Part shown: positions 1 through 8,981 of the stretch, piece after piece | Layout of the letters: each line of letters begins with the position of its first letter | How positions within the stretch are numbered: position 1 is the first letter of the stretch | NCBI RefSeq assembly: GCF_011745145.1 | Contig: NZ_CP050191.1 | Coordinates: 1 to 64,000 of the forward strand | Source: Mycobacterium sp. DL440 | Lineage (GTDB): Bacteria > Actinomycetota > Actinomycetes > Mycobacteriales > Mycobacteriaceae | Length of the DNA stretch: 64,000 bases | Direction of reading: 5' to 3' | The notes under the pieces: model-generated | Database searches by the model: none | Told to the model about the DNA's origin: nothing | The model's input: only the letters and a program-made list of their open reading frames with translations | Program-made: the position numbers and the translations under genes

Positions 1-191
1 CGTGGCTAGCGAACCCGTCGCTTCCGGCGACCCCGGTGTCGCCAGTGGGGCCGTTGATCCTCCCGAACACCCCGTTGATGCCCGGCCCGGGTGTGGATCT
101 AAACCCGGGGCAGATCAGTGCGCCCGCGGCGACAGTGGGCGCAGTGGGGCTTGCCGGGATACTGGCGTTCCTGCTGTTGGCGCCGGGCTAA
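1..191 (+). CDS. 3' end of an unknown gene with a C-terminal hydrophobic anchor (5'-truncated by window)
   Basis: An open frame enters from the window edge (first full codon at base 3) and ends at TAA 189-191, giving 62 visible residues. They are rich in Pro, Gly, Leu and Val and end in a hydrophobic stretch of about 20 residues ('ATVGAVGLAGILAFLLLAPG'). This looks like a flexible proline-rich region followed by a C-terminal membrane segment. The family cannot be recognised from this piece. It lies about 60 bases upstream of two genes on the same strand, the second of which has an immunity-type DUF2185 domain, so it could belong to a secretion or toxin locus, but nothing in the visible part proves that. 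Confidence 0.6.
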   Translation, partial: WLANPSLPATPVSPVGPLILPNTPLMPGPGVDLNPGQISAPAATVGAVGLAGILAFLLLAPG

Positions 192-218
192 GTGTGATTC
201 GTCGTGAAGGAGATGCGG

Positions 219-257
219 ATGCTGGAACCTGGATTCGGGGCGATGCGCGATGAGTGA
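219..257 (+). other. Possible 12-codon mini-ORF with a good ribosome site, overlapping the next gene's start
   Basis: The ATG at 219 lies six bases after an AAGGAG (207-212), the best ribosome site in this leader. It opens a 12-residue frame (MLEPGFGAMRDE) that stops at TGA 255-257, just past the ATG of the next gene at 250. The downstream ATG has no comparable site of its own. This arrangement could give translational coupling, or the AAGGAG could serve an unrecognised start. It is a weak call based on position only. Confidence 0.2.
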
Positions 258-1305
258 GTCTGCGGCGTTTGGGCACCCCCACGGGGACGAGTCCCCGTGG
301 GATCGTGTCCTGGGCGAGTCCTCGCTGCTGGACTTCATCTCGGCCCAGGTCGACGGGTGGGCTCCGTTGCCGCCGGTGGAGGCGGTGTGGCTGACCGACA
401 CCCCGATACCCGATGGATGGCAGACGCTGTCGGTCGCCGGCGACGCTGCGACTCCGCTGCGCGTCGTGGGAGCCACGGTCGAGGGGCGGCCGGGGTGGGC
501 GGGAGTGCAGGCGCTCAGCGCCTTCCGGTTCACCGGCGTGCCGGATCCCGATGAGTTGATCACCTATGTGGACAGGGGCCTTCGGGACTGGAATGCCGAA
601 GGAATCCGGGCCAGCGAGATGGTGCTGCCGAAGCTGCCCGGGGTGTGGGGAGTGCGCGCGAGTGGCTACATCACGGCGAGCAACGAGTCGCTGTGGGTCG
701 AGTACTGCACGCATCTGCGGGGTTCGACGGAACCCCGGCAGGGCCTGGTGGTCGAGCAGATTTTCGCAGCCCCCGCGGGGTCGCTGATGCGTCTCGGTGC
801 GGGGATCGGTGCGCTCGCCGCCGCCGTGAAGGATGCGTTCGTCGAGCACATCGGTGCCACGCCGGACGATGTCGCGGCAGCGGTCGCCGACCACGGCGAG
901 CAGATGCGGCGCGAGGTGGAGGCCGGCCCGGTGCTGTCGGGAGAGCAGAAACGGTTCCTGGGCACCGCGTTGTCGGTGTGGGGCGGGATCGCCTCCAATC
1001 AGCTGCCGCCGATCGAAGCGCTCGGCTACGCAGGCCTGGCGGACTTCGACTCAGATGTCGCCCGTCTCCGAGATCAGCTGGGCCGCGACAAGCCGGAGCT
1101 GTCGACGTTGGACTGGTCGCGTATCCAGTTCCTGGCCGAGATCAGTTGGGCCAGTGACATGTTCGGTGCCGGGGTGGAGTTCGAGCTCGTTAACCCGTTC
1201 AGCGACGCCGAAGCCCTCGTGCTGCTGCGGTCCGTTCAGCGGGCGTTGGTCCGCACGGTGGACCCGGCGGTGCTGTTTCCGCGCGCGGGCACCGACCGTC
1301 GTTAG
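250..1305 (+). CDS. Conserved protein of unknown function, 351 residues
   Basis: I do not recognise the family. The protein is soluble-looking with no signal peptide or membrane segment. Residues about 30-180 alternate short strands and helices ('DELITYVDRGLRDW', 'ESLWVEYCTHLRG'), a pattern somewhat like LpqN-type domains of mycobacterial secretion-associated proteins, but this is only an impression. The C-terminal half is helical. It is followed ten bases later by the DUF2185 gene on the same strand, so the two are probably co-transcribed. Translation may be coupled to the mini-ORF at 219-257. A role next to a type VII secretion or toxin-immunity locus is possible but not shown. Confidence 0.65.
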   Translation: MSESAAFGHPHGDESPWDRVLGESSLLDFISAQVDGWAPLPPVEAVWLTDTPIPDGWQTLSVAGDAATPLRVVGATVEGRPGWAGVQALSAFRFTGVPDPDELITYVDRGLRDWNAEGIRASEMVLPKLPGVWGVRASGYITASNESLWVEYCTHLRGSTEPRQGLVVEQIFAAPAGSLMRLGAGIGALAAAVKDAFVEHIGATPDDVAAAVADHGEQMRREVEAGPVLSGEQKRFLGTALSVWGGIASNQLPPIEALGYAGLADFDSDVARLRDQLGRDKPELSTLDWSRIQFLAEISWASDMFGAGVEFELVNPFSDAEALVLLRSVQRALVRTVDPAVLFPRAGTDRR

Positions 1306-1315
1306 CAGGTTAGGG

Positions 1316-2176
1316 TTGGCGAACAAGAAGTTCCGCTTGTCAGCCGAGGACATGGTGCCGGGCGTCGCTCCTGAGGATGGCTGCCTCGCAACGGACCGCA
1401 TCGTCGTGGACGGCCGCCCGGTGGGCTATATGTACCGCGACGGCTGGGGGTGGGTGTTCACCGCGGGTGACGAGACCCCGGAATGCCTTGCCGACGCCGG
1501 ACATCTGAACATGTTGACGCTCAACGTGATCGCCAACTACGACCGCTCCATCGTCCCGTACTTACAGGCCCCACCGGGGTCGGCGTTCATCCGACACCAG
1601 GACGGGTTCGTGGAAGATCCCGAGGGCGCACCTCGCGCGCCGGATGAAGTGACTTCCCCAACCCTCAACCCACAGTTTCCCGTGATCAGCGGCGACCACG
1701 AACTCACCGAATCCTGGGTGCTCACCGTGCCCAAACCGATGAACTTCCGAATCGACAGCGACTCGGGGTCGTCGTCGGCGGTGTTCTGGCGGCCGGGCCT
1801 GACTGCGAGGCTCACGCCGTGGGGCAACCCGAGGAACGACGCCCCTGCCCACCGCTTACATCAAGTGCGGGGCCATGTCTCGCCGCGCGGATACGACCAC
1901 GCCGAGTGGTCCGAGGACGGTGTGCACTACCTGACGTTCCGCCTCGATGAACGGGCTGGAGACGGACGGCTACCTGCGCTCTACGGCTTCGTTGTGAGCA
2001 ACGCCGGCCACGTGCAGGTGGCTGTGTACGTCGACAGCGGCGACGATCTGACCTCGGCCCAGGCGCTCGTGCGGTCCGTCAAGAGCAGACGGCGAGCGGG
2101 TTCACTCTGCCCGGCAACCGCCCCAGTTCCGGGAATGAGCGCTACCCGGACAACTGTCGGCAGGCGGTTTGACTGA
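1316..2176 (+). CDS. DUF2185 (Imm33-like immunity) domain protein
   Basis: Residues about 23-97 carry a DUF2185 domain: 'GRPVGYMYRDGWGWVFTAGD', then 'NVIANYDRSIVPYL' and 'PPGSAFIR', the family hallmarks. DUF2185 proteins are found as predicted immunity proteins (Imm33) in polymorphic toxin loci. The remaining 190 residues form a second beta-rich part I do not recognise. The start is taken as TTG 1316 because no ATG or GTG lies between the previous stop and the conserved domain; the ribosome site is weak. The protein should be cytosolic. It sits directly downstream of the 351-residue protein and may form a unit with it. The cognate toxin, if any, is not visible and may lie before the window. 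Confidence 0.7.
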   Translation: MANKKFRLSAEDMVPGVAPEDGCLATDRIVVDGRPVGYMYRDGWGWVFTAGDETPECLADAGHLNMLTLNVIANYDRSIVPYLQAPPGSAFIRHQDGFVEDPEGAPRAPDEVTSPTLNPQFPVISGDHELTESWVLTVPKPMNFRIDSDSGSSSAVFWRPGLTARLTPWGNPRNDAPAHRLHQVRGHVSPRGYDHAEWSEDGVHYLTFRLDERAGDGRLPALYGFVVSNAGHVQVAVYVDSGDDLTSAQALVRSVKSRRRAGSLCPATAPVPGMSATRTTVGRRFD

Positions 2177-2590
2177 TGCGCGCGCTGATACTGCCAGATG
2201 CGCTGGTAGCTCAGCGTCGTCGCTGTGTACGCCGGCCAAGGTGACCGCGTTCGATGCGATTGCGACCCGGTCTCATCTCCGCGGTCCGGAGCGATACGCG
2301 AACATATTGCAGGTGCGGGATGCAGGATCGCCTGGGAGACGCTCTCGCGGAAGTTCGGGGAGTCGATCTGATCTAAGGAAGACACTCCTTGTCTTGAATG
2401 CCGGATGAAACGGCGTACACATGAAACGGAAGACACCGTGAATGACAGTTAGTTTCACCGAGAAGATGCAGGTCAGGGATACAATCCCTGGCCTGTTTTC
2501 TTTTGCTGTCGCTATGTCGTCGGGGCGAAGCCCCGGCACTCCGTGCGGGCAAGGATGTTCATCCTGTCTGGATACGAGATAGGTTGAGGC
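2177..2590. other. Gene-free stretch of 414 bases ending in a terminator
   Basis: No reading frame here has coding character; the short frames are not supported by a ribosome site or protein-like composition. The only clear structure is the intrinsic terminator at 2469-2504, followed by a smaller hairpin (CGGGGC, GAA loop, GCCCCG) near 2521-2535. A terminator nearly 300 bases after the last stop codon suggests a non-coding transcript or a long 3' untranslated region. Confidence 0.4.
2469..2504 (+). terminator. Strong intrinsic terminator
   Basis: A 12-base-pair stem (2469-2480 with 2484-2495, one G-U pair) closed by a three-base loop is followed at once by TTTTCTTTT (2496-2504). Canonical U-tract terminators are uncommon in mycobacteria. 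The nearest upstream plus-strand gene ends at 2176. Confidence 0.75.
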
Positions 2591-3550
2591 ATGTCTTCTC
2601 GCCGCATACACAGCCCTCGGACGGGCAGTGCGCGGCCAGGTGGTCGCTGGGTCGGGCTTGGCGCTGCTGCACTTCTCACCTTTGGCATCCCACTGATCGG
2701 CCTCAGCGCGCCGCCGGTAGCGTCGGCCGCCGACTGCGCTGACGCCGAGGTCGTCTTCGCGCGCGGCACCGATGAGCCGGCCGGCATGGGCCGGGTCGGT
2801 GATGCCTTCGTGGACTCGCTGCGCAAACAGGCCCCCGGTATGAACATCACCAGCTACGGGGTGAACTACAAGGCCAGCAAGCTGCAGCTGCACGGTGGTG
2901 ACGGCGCCAAAGACGCGATCTCCCACATCAAGTCCACGCTGTCTTCGTGCCCCGACACCCAGATCGTGCTCGGCGGCTATTCGCAGGGTGCGAGCGTGAT
3001 CAACATCGTGGCCGGCAACCCGCTGGGCAACATCAAGTGGGGCGATTCGCTTCCGCCTGAGTATGCGGACAACGTCGCGGCGATCACCACCTTCGGCGAC
3101 GTGGGCACCCGCACCAAGCAATCGATATCGGCCCAGAGCGCACTGTTCGGGTCCAAGGCGATCGACCTGTGTAACCCCATGGATCCGATCTGTCACGAGG
3201 GCCAGGGCAACGAATGGAGTGGACACACCGAGGGCTATGTCCCCGTGTACACCACCCAGGCGGCGGCGTTCGCTGCTTCCAAGCTGCTGGCCGGGTCCAG
3301 TCAGTCGGTGCCCGGGTACGGGCCGGCGCTACCGGATTACGGCCAGCTGCCTGAGTTCGGCCCGGTGCCCGGGTACGGTCCGACGCCGGTATATGGCCCG
3401 TTGCCGGGCTCCGGCCCGGATTCGTCGGTGCACGGTTCGCAGCCCGGATACGGCCCGGAGACGCCAGGGTACGGTGGCCTGCAGTCACCCGGGTCTGGCC
3501 CGTCGACACCCGCACCTGCCTCGCCGTCCACCGGAATCGGATGGGTCTGA
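2591..3550 (+). CDS. Secreted cutinase-family esterase with a Pro-Gly-Tyr-rich tail
   Basis: This is an exported serine esterase or lipase of the cutinase family, probably acting on lipid or polyester ester bonds outside the cell. An N-terminal signal peptide has a hydrophobic core at residues 20-38 and likely cleavage after about Ala46. The cutinase domain (about 48-225) shows 'GGYSQGA' with nucleophile Ser131, Asp198 in 'NPMDPIC' and His212 in 'SGHTEGY', plus cysteines 49/120 and 194/201 placed for the two usual disulfides. Residues about 228-319 form a low-complexity tail built from 'PGYGP'-like units, longer than in most mycobacterial cutinases. The gene stands alone, with unrelated neighbours. 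Confidence 0.93.
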   Translation: MSSRRIHSPRTGSARPGGRWVGLGAAALLTFGIPLIGLSAPPVASAADCADAEVVFARGTDEPAGMGRVGDAFVDSLRKQAPGMNITSYGVNYKASKLQLHGGDGAKDAISHIKSTLSSCPDTQIVLGGYSQGASVINIVAGNPLGNIKWGDSLPPEYADNVAAITTFGDVGTRTKQSISAQSALFGSKAIDLCNPMDPICHEGQGNEWSGHTEGYVPVYTTQAAAFAASKLLAGSSQSVPGYGPALPDYGQLPEFGPVPGYGPTPVYGPLPGSGPDSSVHGSQPGYGPETPGYGGLQSPGSGPSTPAPASPSTGIGWV

Positions 3551-3653
3551 CCGGTCCACTGGCGAGGCCGGGAGCTCGCCGATATCGGGTCAACGAGGTC
3601 CTCCGAGCTGGGCCTTTCTGACAAACAACCGTTAGGCCCCGTACCCTTCCATC

Positions 3654-5072
3654 GTGAACGCGATCGACCCGGACAAGCTCAGCACGTGCCTGCAGGTGCT
3701 GGCGGACATCGAGGCGCTGCCTCCTGAGCACCCCGATGCCGTCGCTGTGCGCCGGGCAACCGCGGGCATCTTCAAGTCCGTGCGGAAGGCCCGCCGACAC
3801 GCAAAACGCGATGCCGTCGCCGCGTCCGACCGCGCCGTCATCGCCGCAACGGCCACCGGCGCGCCGGGGCGCATCGATGATGAGACGGCCGGCCTGCCGC
3901 TGGTGTCAACGGCGGCTGGAGCCACTGCGGGCACGCTCCTGCGGTCGAGGGCCTGCTACATCTGCAAGACCCATCACACCGTCGTAGACGCCTTCTATCA
4001 CCAGCTCTGCCCGGAATGCGCCGCGCGCAACCACGCCAAGCGTGACGCTCGCACCGACCTCGCCGGCAGGCGCGCCCTGCTCACGGGTGGCCGGGCCAAG
4101 ATCGGCATGTACATCGCACTGCGACTGCTCCGAGATGGCGCGCACACGACCATCACCACGCGCTTTCCCAACGACGCCGTGCGTCGTTTCGCAGCCATGC
4201 CCGACAGCGCCGATTGGTTGCACCGGTTGCGCATCGTGGGGATCGACCTGCGTGACCCTGCTCAGGTCGTCGCGCTGGCCGACGCTGTGGCCGCGCAGGG
4301 CCCGCTGGACATCCTGATCAACAATGCCGCCCAGACCGTCCGCAGATCCCCGGGCTCCTACGCGGCGCTCGTCGAGGCGGAGCGCACCCCGCCGCCGGAA
4401 CTGGTCGATGTGATCTCGTTCGACCGCGTGAGTGACGCCCATCCGGCAGCGCTCGTGGGGAGCCTGGCCGAACACCACGCTCCGCATGCGGTCACCGAAC
4501 TCGCCCTTGCTGCTCGCAGCGCGTCCCCGGACCGGATCGCAGCGGGCACCGCCATCGACGCGGGTGGCCTGCTGCCCGATACGGCTTCGGTCAACAGCTG
4601 GACTCAATGCGTGCACGAGGTCGACGCGATGGAACTGCTCGAGGTTCAACTGTGCAACCAGACCGCACCGTTCATCCTGGTGAGCCGGCTGCGTCCGGCG
4701 ATGGCCGCATCACCCGCGCGTCGTAAATACGTAGTCAACGTGTCGGCGATGGAGGGCCAGTTCAGCCGCGCGTACAAGGGGCCGGGTCATCCGCACACCA
4801 ACATGGCCAAGGCTGCGCTGAACATGCTGACCCGTACGAGCGCCGGCGAGATGCTGGAGCAGGACGGCATTCTGATGACCGCCGTGGACACCGGCTGGAT
4901 CACCGACGAGCGCCCACATCCGACCAAGTTGCGTCTGGCCGAGGAGGGCTTCCATGCCCCGCTCGATCTCGTCGACGGTGCCGCACGGGTGTATGACCCG
5001 ATCGTCCGCGGAGAGGCCGGCGAAGACCTGCACGGCTGCTTCCTGAAGGACTACGCGCCGAGCCCTTGGTAG
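3654..5072 (+). CDS. SDR-fold protein with an N-terminal zinc-ribbon motif and no YxxxK tyrosine
   Basis: Residues about 136-460 form a short-chain dehydrogenase/reductase fold: glycine-rich 'LTGGRAKIG' (143-151), 'NNAAQ' (223-227), Ser364 in 'NVSAMEG' and Lys386 in 'TNMAKAALNM'. The position four before the lysine, normally the catalytic Tyr, is Thr382; the nearest tyrosine is Tyr374. A segment of about 40 residues separates the NNA motif from the next conserved strand. The first 135 residues contain 'CYIC' (101-104) and 'CPEC' (119-122), a CxxC-14-CxxC pattern that suggests a zinc ribbon. The start is GTG 3654, without a strong ribosome site. It may be a non-canonical reductase or a non-catalytic NAD(P)-binding protein. 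Substrate unknown. Confidence 0.75.
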   Translation: MNAIDPDKLSTCLQVLADIEALPPEHPDAVAVRRATAGIFKSVRKARRHAKRDAVAASDRAVIAATATGAPGRIDDETAGLPLVSTAAGATAGTLLRSRACYICKTHHTVVDAFYHQLCPECAARNHAKRDARTDLAGRRALLTGGRAKIGMYIALRLLRDGAHTTITTRFPNDAVRRFAAMPDSADWLHRLRIVGIDLRDPAQVVALADAVAAQGPLDILINNAAQTVRRSPGSYAALVEAERTPPPELVDVISFDRVSDAHPAALVGSLAEHHAPHAVTELALAARSASPDRIAAGTAIDAGGLLPDTASVNSWTQCVHEVDAMELLEVQLCNQTAPFILVSRLRPAMAASPARRKYVVNVSAMEGQFSRAYKGPGHPHTNMAKAALNMLTRTSAGEMLEQDGILMTAVDTGWITDERPHPTKLRLAEEGFHAPLDLVDGAARVYDPIVRGEAGEDLHGCFLKDYAPSPW

Positions 5073-5136
5073 CACCGCACGTCGCCTGCAATCATTGGTA
5101 ATCGTTCCCTGCGACGCAACGGGGGAGTTGATCGAG

Positions 5137-5865
5137 TTGTTGGCTGCACAGCGTGAGTTTTCGGCATATGGCCCGTCGCACTTGGTGGTGCTGGCGGTGT
5201 TCGTGGCTGGCGCGGTTCTGCTGGTCAGCATCGGCCGTCGGCAGACCGAATCGCAGGCCCGGCTCCTGAGCCGTGTCCTGGCGGTTTTGCTCATCGCGGC
5301 ATTCCTCGTGGCGCTGGCCTACAAACTGGCCGAGCCCACGGTCGACACCTCGGTGCCGCTGCAGTTGTGTGATGTCGCGGAACTCGCGGCGGCGTATGCC
5401 CTGTGGTCGCAACGGCATTGGGCTTTCGTGCTCACCTACTACTGGGGCCTCGTCCTGAGCTCGCAGGCGTTGATCACACCGGATATCGGTACCGCCAAAG
5501 ACGGCGCTCCGGATTTTCCCCACCATCTTTTCGTCACGTTCTTCACACTTCACGTGCTCGTCGTGTTGGCGGCGATCTATCTGACCTGGGGGAGAGGCAT
5601 GCGACCGCGGTGGCGTGACTACCGCTTCGCGGTCGTCGCCACCCTCGTCTGGGCGGCAGTCACCTTCGCCTTCAACGTGGTCACCGGGGCCAACTACGGC
5701 TATCTCAACAGCAAGCCCCCCACCGCGTCGCTGCTGGATGTCTTGGGCCCGTGGCCGGTGTATCTGCTGACCGAGATCACGGTGGTCCTCATCGTCTGGG
5801 CGCTGATGACCTGGCCGTGGGAACGCGCGCGGCGGCACGCGGTGACAGCCGCGCCCCATCTGTGA
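5137..5865 (+). CDS. YwaF/TIGR02206-type integral membrane protein
   Basis: This is a small multi-pass membrane protein with about six or seven hydrophobic segments and conserved features of the YwaF (TIGR02206) family: 'LQLCDVAELAA', 'YYWGLVLSSQALITPD' and 'NYGYLNSKP'. The family has no assigned biochemical function. The start is taken as TTG 5137 (or the adjacent TTG 5140) because GGGGGAG at 5121-5127 is well spaced from it; an upstream TTG at 5095 would extend the protein by 14 residues but has no ribosome site. It follows the SDR gene by about 65 bases and could be co-transcribed. Confidence 0.8.
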   Translation: MLAAQREFSAYGPSHLVVLAVFVAGAVLLVSIGRRQTESQARLLSRVLAVLLIAAFLVALAYKLAEPTVDTSVPLQLCDVAELAAAYALWSQRHWAFVLTYYWGLVLSSQALITPDIGTAKDGAPDFPHHLFVTFFTLHVLVVLAAIYLTWGRGMRPRWRDYRFAVVATLVWAAVTFAFNVVTGANYGYLNSKPPTASLLDVLGPWPVYLLTEITVVLIVWALMTWPWERARRHAVTAAPHL

Positions 5866-5896
5866 GATGGCTGTCAGGGGGCCGGCAAAGTGATTG

Positions 5897-5925
5897 TTGA
5901 CACCGACACTTTGACAAGCTAGGTA
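5897..5925 (+). promoter_or_regulatory. Candidate housekeeping promoter for the MmpL gene
   Basis: TTGACA at 5897-5902 is separated by 17 bases from TAGGTA at 5920-5925, a fair match to the SigA-type -35/-10 arrangement. It lies about 130 bases upstream of the mmpL start, leaving room for a leader. A second TTGACA at 5911 has no well-spaced -10. Confidence 0.45.
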
Positions 5926-6053
5926 TATTACGCGCGATTGCGAATGTGTATCGCTTGCGACCTGTCCCACCGGGCGACAGTGGCCTGATCGAAGGGGCGG
6001 GTTGTGCAGACCAAGGCATCACGTAGACGCGCGGGACATCCGGAGTCCGCGCG

Positions 6054-8927
6054 ATGAGCAGCCACGGCAACGGCACGCAGAACGGGTCGGGCATCGCCCG
6101 GGTCATCCGCGTGCTGGCTGTGCCCATCGTGCTCGGCTGGGTGGCCCTGACCATCCTGACAAACTCGCTCGTCCCGCCGCTGGAGAAGGTCGGCGAGGAG
6201 AACACCGTCGGGCTGAGCGCCAAGGACGCGCCGGCGATGATCGCCATGCGCAAGATCGGCAGCGACTTCCAGGAGTTCGATTCCGACAGCAACGCCATGG
6301 TGGTGCTGGAAGGCGAGCAGCCCCTGGGTGACGACGCACACCACTACTACGACGGCATCGTGGACAAGTTCGAAGCCGACACCGCCCATGTGCAGCACGT
6401 GGCCGACTTCTGGGGCGATCCGCTGACGGCCTCGGGCGCACAGAGCAATGACGGCAAGTCCGCCTATGTCCAGCTCTACCTCCGTGGCAATCAGGGTGAA
6501 ACGCTGGCCAACGAATCGGTAGCCGCGGTCCGCGAAATCGTCAACCAGTCGTCGCCTCCGGCCGGGATCAAGGTGTACGTCACCGGTGGGGCCCCGCTGG
6601 TCTCTGATCAGCACCACGCCGGCGACAAGAGCGTCGCGCGGGTCACCGCCATCACGCTCGTGGTGATCGCGGCGATGTTGCTGATCGTCTACCGCTCGAT
6701 TGCCACCATGATCCTGGTGCTGCTGATGGTGTTCATGGAGCTCGGTGCCGCGCGCGGCATCGTGGCGTTCCTGGCACACACCGGGATCATCGGATTGTCG
6801 ACCTTCGCGGTCAACCTCTTGACATTGATGGTCATCGCGGCGGGAACCGACTACGCGATCTTCGCGATCGGTCGTTATCAAGAGGCGCGAGGTGACCGCG
6901 AAGACCGGGAAACCGCGTACTACACGATGTTCCGCAGTACGTCGCATGTGGTCCTCGGGTCCGGCATGACCATCGCCGGCGCGATGCTGTGTCTCAGCTT
7001 CACGCGCCTGCCGTACTTCCAGACCATGGGTGTGCCGTGCGCGGTGGGCACGTTCGTCGCGGTGATCGCCGCACTGACGATGGGCCCGGCGGTCATCGTG
7101 ATCGGCAGCCGGTTCGGGCGTTTCGAGCCCAAGCGCAGCATCCGGTCGCGAGGCTGGCGTCGGGTCGGTATCGCGGTGGTCCGGTGGCCCGGTCCGATCC
7201 TGGCCGCGACGTTGGGGCTGGCACTCATCGGCCTGCTCACGCTGCCGGGATACAAGACCAATTACGACGCCCGCAAATACCTGCCGTCCGACCTGTCTGC
7301 CAATGTCGGATATGCCGCCGCCGAAAGGCATTTCAGCGCCGCGCGGATGAATCCGGAATTGCTGATGATCGAGACCGACCGCGATCTGCGAAACCCCGCA
7401 GACTTCCTCGTCATCGACAAGATCGCCAAGGGGCTCGTCCGTGTCCCGGGAATCTCCCGGGTGCAGGCCATCACCCGGCCCAACGGCCGCCCGATCGAGC
7501 ACACGTCCATCCCGTTCCTGCTGAGCCGGCAGGGCACGCTCAACACGATGAACCGGAAGTACAACCAGGACCGGATGGCTGACATGCTGGTTCAGGCCGA
7601 CGAGATGCAGAAGACCATCGACACGATGGAGCGGATGTCGCAGCTGACCCAGCAGATGGCCGACATCACGCATTCGATGGTGGCCAAGACCAAGGTGATG
7701 ACCCTCGATATCGCCGAATTGCGGGAACACATCGGTGATTTCGACGATTGGCTGCGCCCCTTGCGCAACTATTTCTACTGGGAGCCGCACTGTTTCGACA
7801 TCCCGGTGTGCCAGTCGCTCCGGTCGATCTTCGACACCCTCGACGGGATCGACGCCCTCACCGATGACGTCCAGGAGTTGGTACCCGAGCTCGAGCGCCT
7901 GGACACCTTGATGCCGCAATTGGCCGCGTTGATGCCACAGCAGATCGAGTCCATGAAGACCATGAAGACGATGATGCTGACGCAGCGCGCCACCCAGGCC
8001 GGTCAGCAGGATCAGATGGCCGCCATGCAGGAGAACTCGACGGCGATGGGCAAGGCCTTCGACGAGGCTCGCAATGACGATACGTTCTATCTCCCGCCGG
8101 AGGCCTTCGACAACAAGGACTTCAAACGCGGCATGAAGAACTTCATCTCGCCGGACGGAAAGTCGGTGCGATTCATCATCAGCCACGAGGGCGATCCGGC
8201 GACGCCGGAGGGCGTCAACCATGTGGAGCCGATCAAGCTGGCGGCCAAGGAAGCGCTCAAGGGCACGCCGCTGGAAGGTTCCAGGATCTATCTGGCAGGT
8301 ACCGCAGCCACCTACAAGGATATGAAGGACGGATCGTTCTACGACCTGATGATCGCCGGAATCGCCGCGGTGTCACTGATTTTCATCATCATGCTGCTGA
8401 TCACCCGCAGCGCGGTGGCGGCAGCGGTGATCGTCGGCACGGTGCTCTTGTCCCTGGGCGCGTCATTCGGCCTGTCGGTGCTCGTCTGGCAGCATCTCCT
8501 CGGGCTGGAACTGCACTGGATGGTGTTGGCGATGTCGGTCATCCTGCTGCTGGCGGTCGGGTCTGACTACAACCTTCTGCTGGTGTCCCGTTTCAAGGAA
8601 GAGCTGTCCGGTGGCCTGAAAACCGGCATCATCCGGGCGATGGCGGGTACCGGTTCCGTGGTGACCTCGGCGGGTCTGGTGTTCGCCTTCACCATGGCAT
8701 CGTTCGCGTTCAGTGATCTCAAGGTCATGGCACAGGTCGGCACCACCATCGCACTTGGCCTGCTGTTCGACACCCTGATTGTGCGGTCTTTCATGACCCC
8801 GGCGATCGCGGCGTTGCTGGGCCGGTGGTTCTGGTGGCCGCAGGTCATCCAGTCGGCGGCGTCCAAGCGGCGGCTGGCCGCGCTGCGGCGCGATCCGGAC
8901 ATGCACAGCGTCCGCGCGGTCCCGTAA
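6054..8927 (+). CDS. MmpL-family RND lipid transporter
   Basis: At 957 residues this matches mycobacterial MmpL proteins, which export lipids, lipid-linked glycolipids or siderophores across the inner membrane using the proton gradient. It has one N-terminal membrane segment, a periplasmic domain, a first membrane bundle containing '[13 protein letters not shown]', a second periplasmic domain and a second bundle containing '[16 protein letters not shown]'. The two Asp-Tyr pairs are the usual proton-relay residues. Residues about 505-700 are rich in Met, Gln and charged residues, like the coiled-coil hairpin of the MmpL4/MmpL5 group. No MmpS partner gene is adjacent. Start ATG 6054 has CGGAG upstream. 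Cargo is unknown. Confidence 0.93.
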   Translation: MSSHGNGTQNGSGIARVIRVLAVPIVLGWVALTILTNSLVPPLEKVGEENTVGLSAKDAPAMIAMRKIGSDFQEFDSDSNAMVVLEGEQPLGDDAHHYYDGIVDKFEADTAHVQHVADFWGDPLTASGAQSNDGKSAYVQLYLRGNQGETLANESVAAVREIVNQSSPPAGIKVYVTGGAPLVSDQHHAGDKSVARVTAITLVVIAAMLLIVYRSIATMILVLLMVFMELGAARGIVAFLAHTGIIGLSTFAVNLLTLMVIAAGTDYAIFAIGRYQEARGDREDRETAYYTMFRSTSHVVLGSGMTIAGAMLCLSFTRLPYFQTMGVPCAVGTFVAVIAALTMGPAVIVIGSRFGRFEPKRSIRSRGWRRVGIAVVRWPGPILAATLGLALIGLLTLPGYKTNYDARKYLPSDLSANVGYAAAERHFSAARMNPELLMIETDRDLRNPADFLVIDKIAKGLVRVPGISRVQAITRPNGRPIEHTSIPFLLSRQGTLNTMNRKYNQDRMADMLVQADEMQKTIDTMERMSQLTQQMADITHSMVAKTKVMTLDIAELREHIGDFDDWLRPLRNYFYWEPHCFDIPVCQSLRSIFDTLDGIDALTDDVQELVPELERLDTLMPQLAALMPQQIESMKTMKTMMLTQRATQAGQQDQMAAMQENSTAMGKAFDEARNDDTFYLPPEAFDNKDFKRGMKNFISPDGKSVRFIISHEGDPATPEGVNHVEPIKLAAKEALKGTPLEGSRIYLAGTAATYKDMKDGSFYDLMIAGIAAVSLIFIIMLLITRSAVAAAVIVGTVLLSLGASFGLSVLVWQHLLGLELHWMVLAMSVILLLAVGSDYNLLLVSRFKEELSGGLKTGIIRAMAGTGSVVTSAGLVFAFTMASFAFSDLKVMAQVGTTIALGLLFDTLIVRSFMTPAIAALLGRWFWWPQVIQSAASKRRLAALRRDPDMHSVRAVP

Positions 8928-8928
8928 A

Positions 8929-8975
8929 CGACACTGCCCACGTGTGAGCTGAACGCTCACACGTGGGCAGTGTCG
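8929..8975. terminator. Perfect 20-bp inverted repeat between convergent genes
   Basis: Arms at 8929-8948 and 8956-8975 are perfectly complementary around a seven-base loop. The element starts one base after the mmpL stop and ends six bases before the stop of the minus-strand 32-residue gene. It is placed to end transcription from both sides. There is no U-tract, as is usual in mycobacteria. Confidence 0.8.
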
Positions 8976-8981
8976 TGAAAA

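Noticed and set aside
5928..8222. Open frame of 764 codons antisense to mmpL
   Set aside because: Long antisense frames are expected in GC-rich DNA opposite strongly coding genes; its translation is Arg/His/Asp-rich and has no family resemblance, while the plus strand encodes a complete MmpL.
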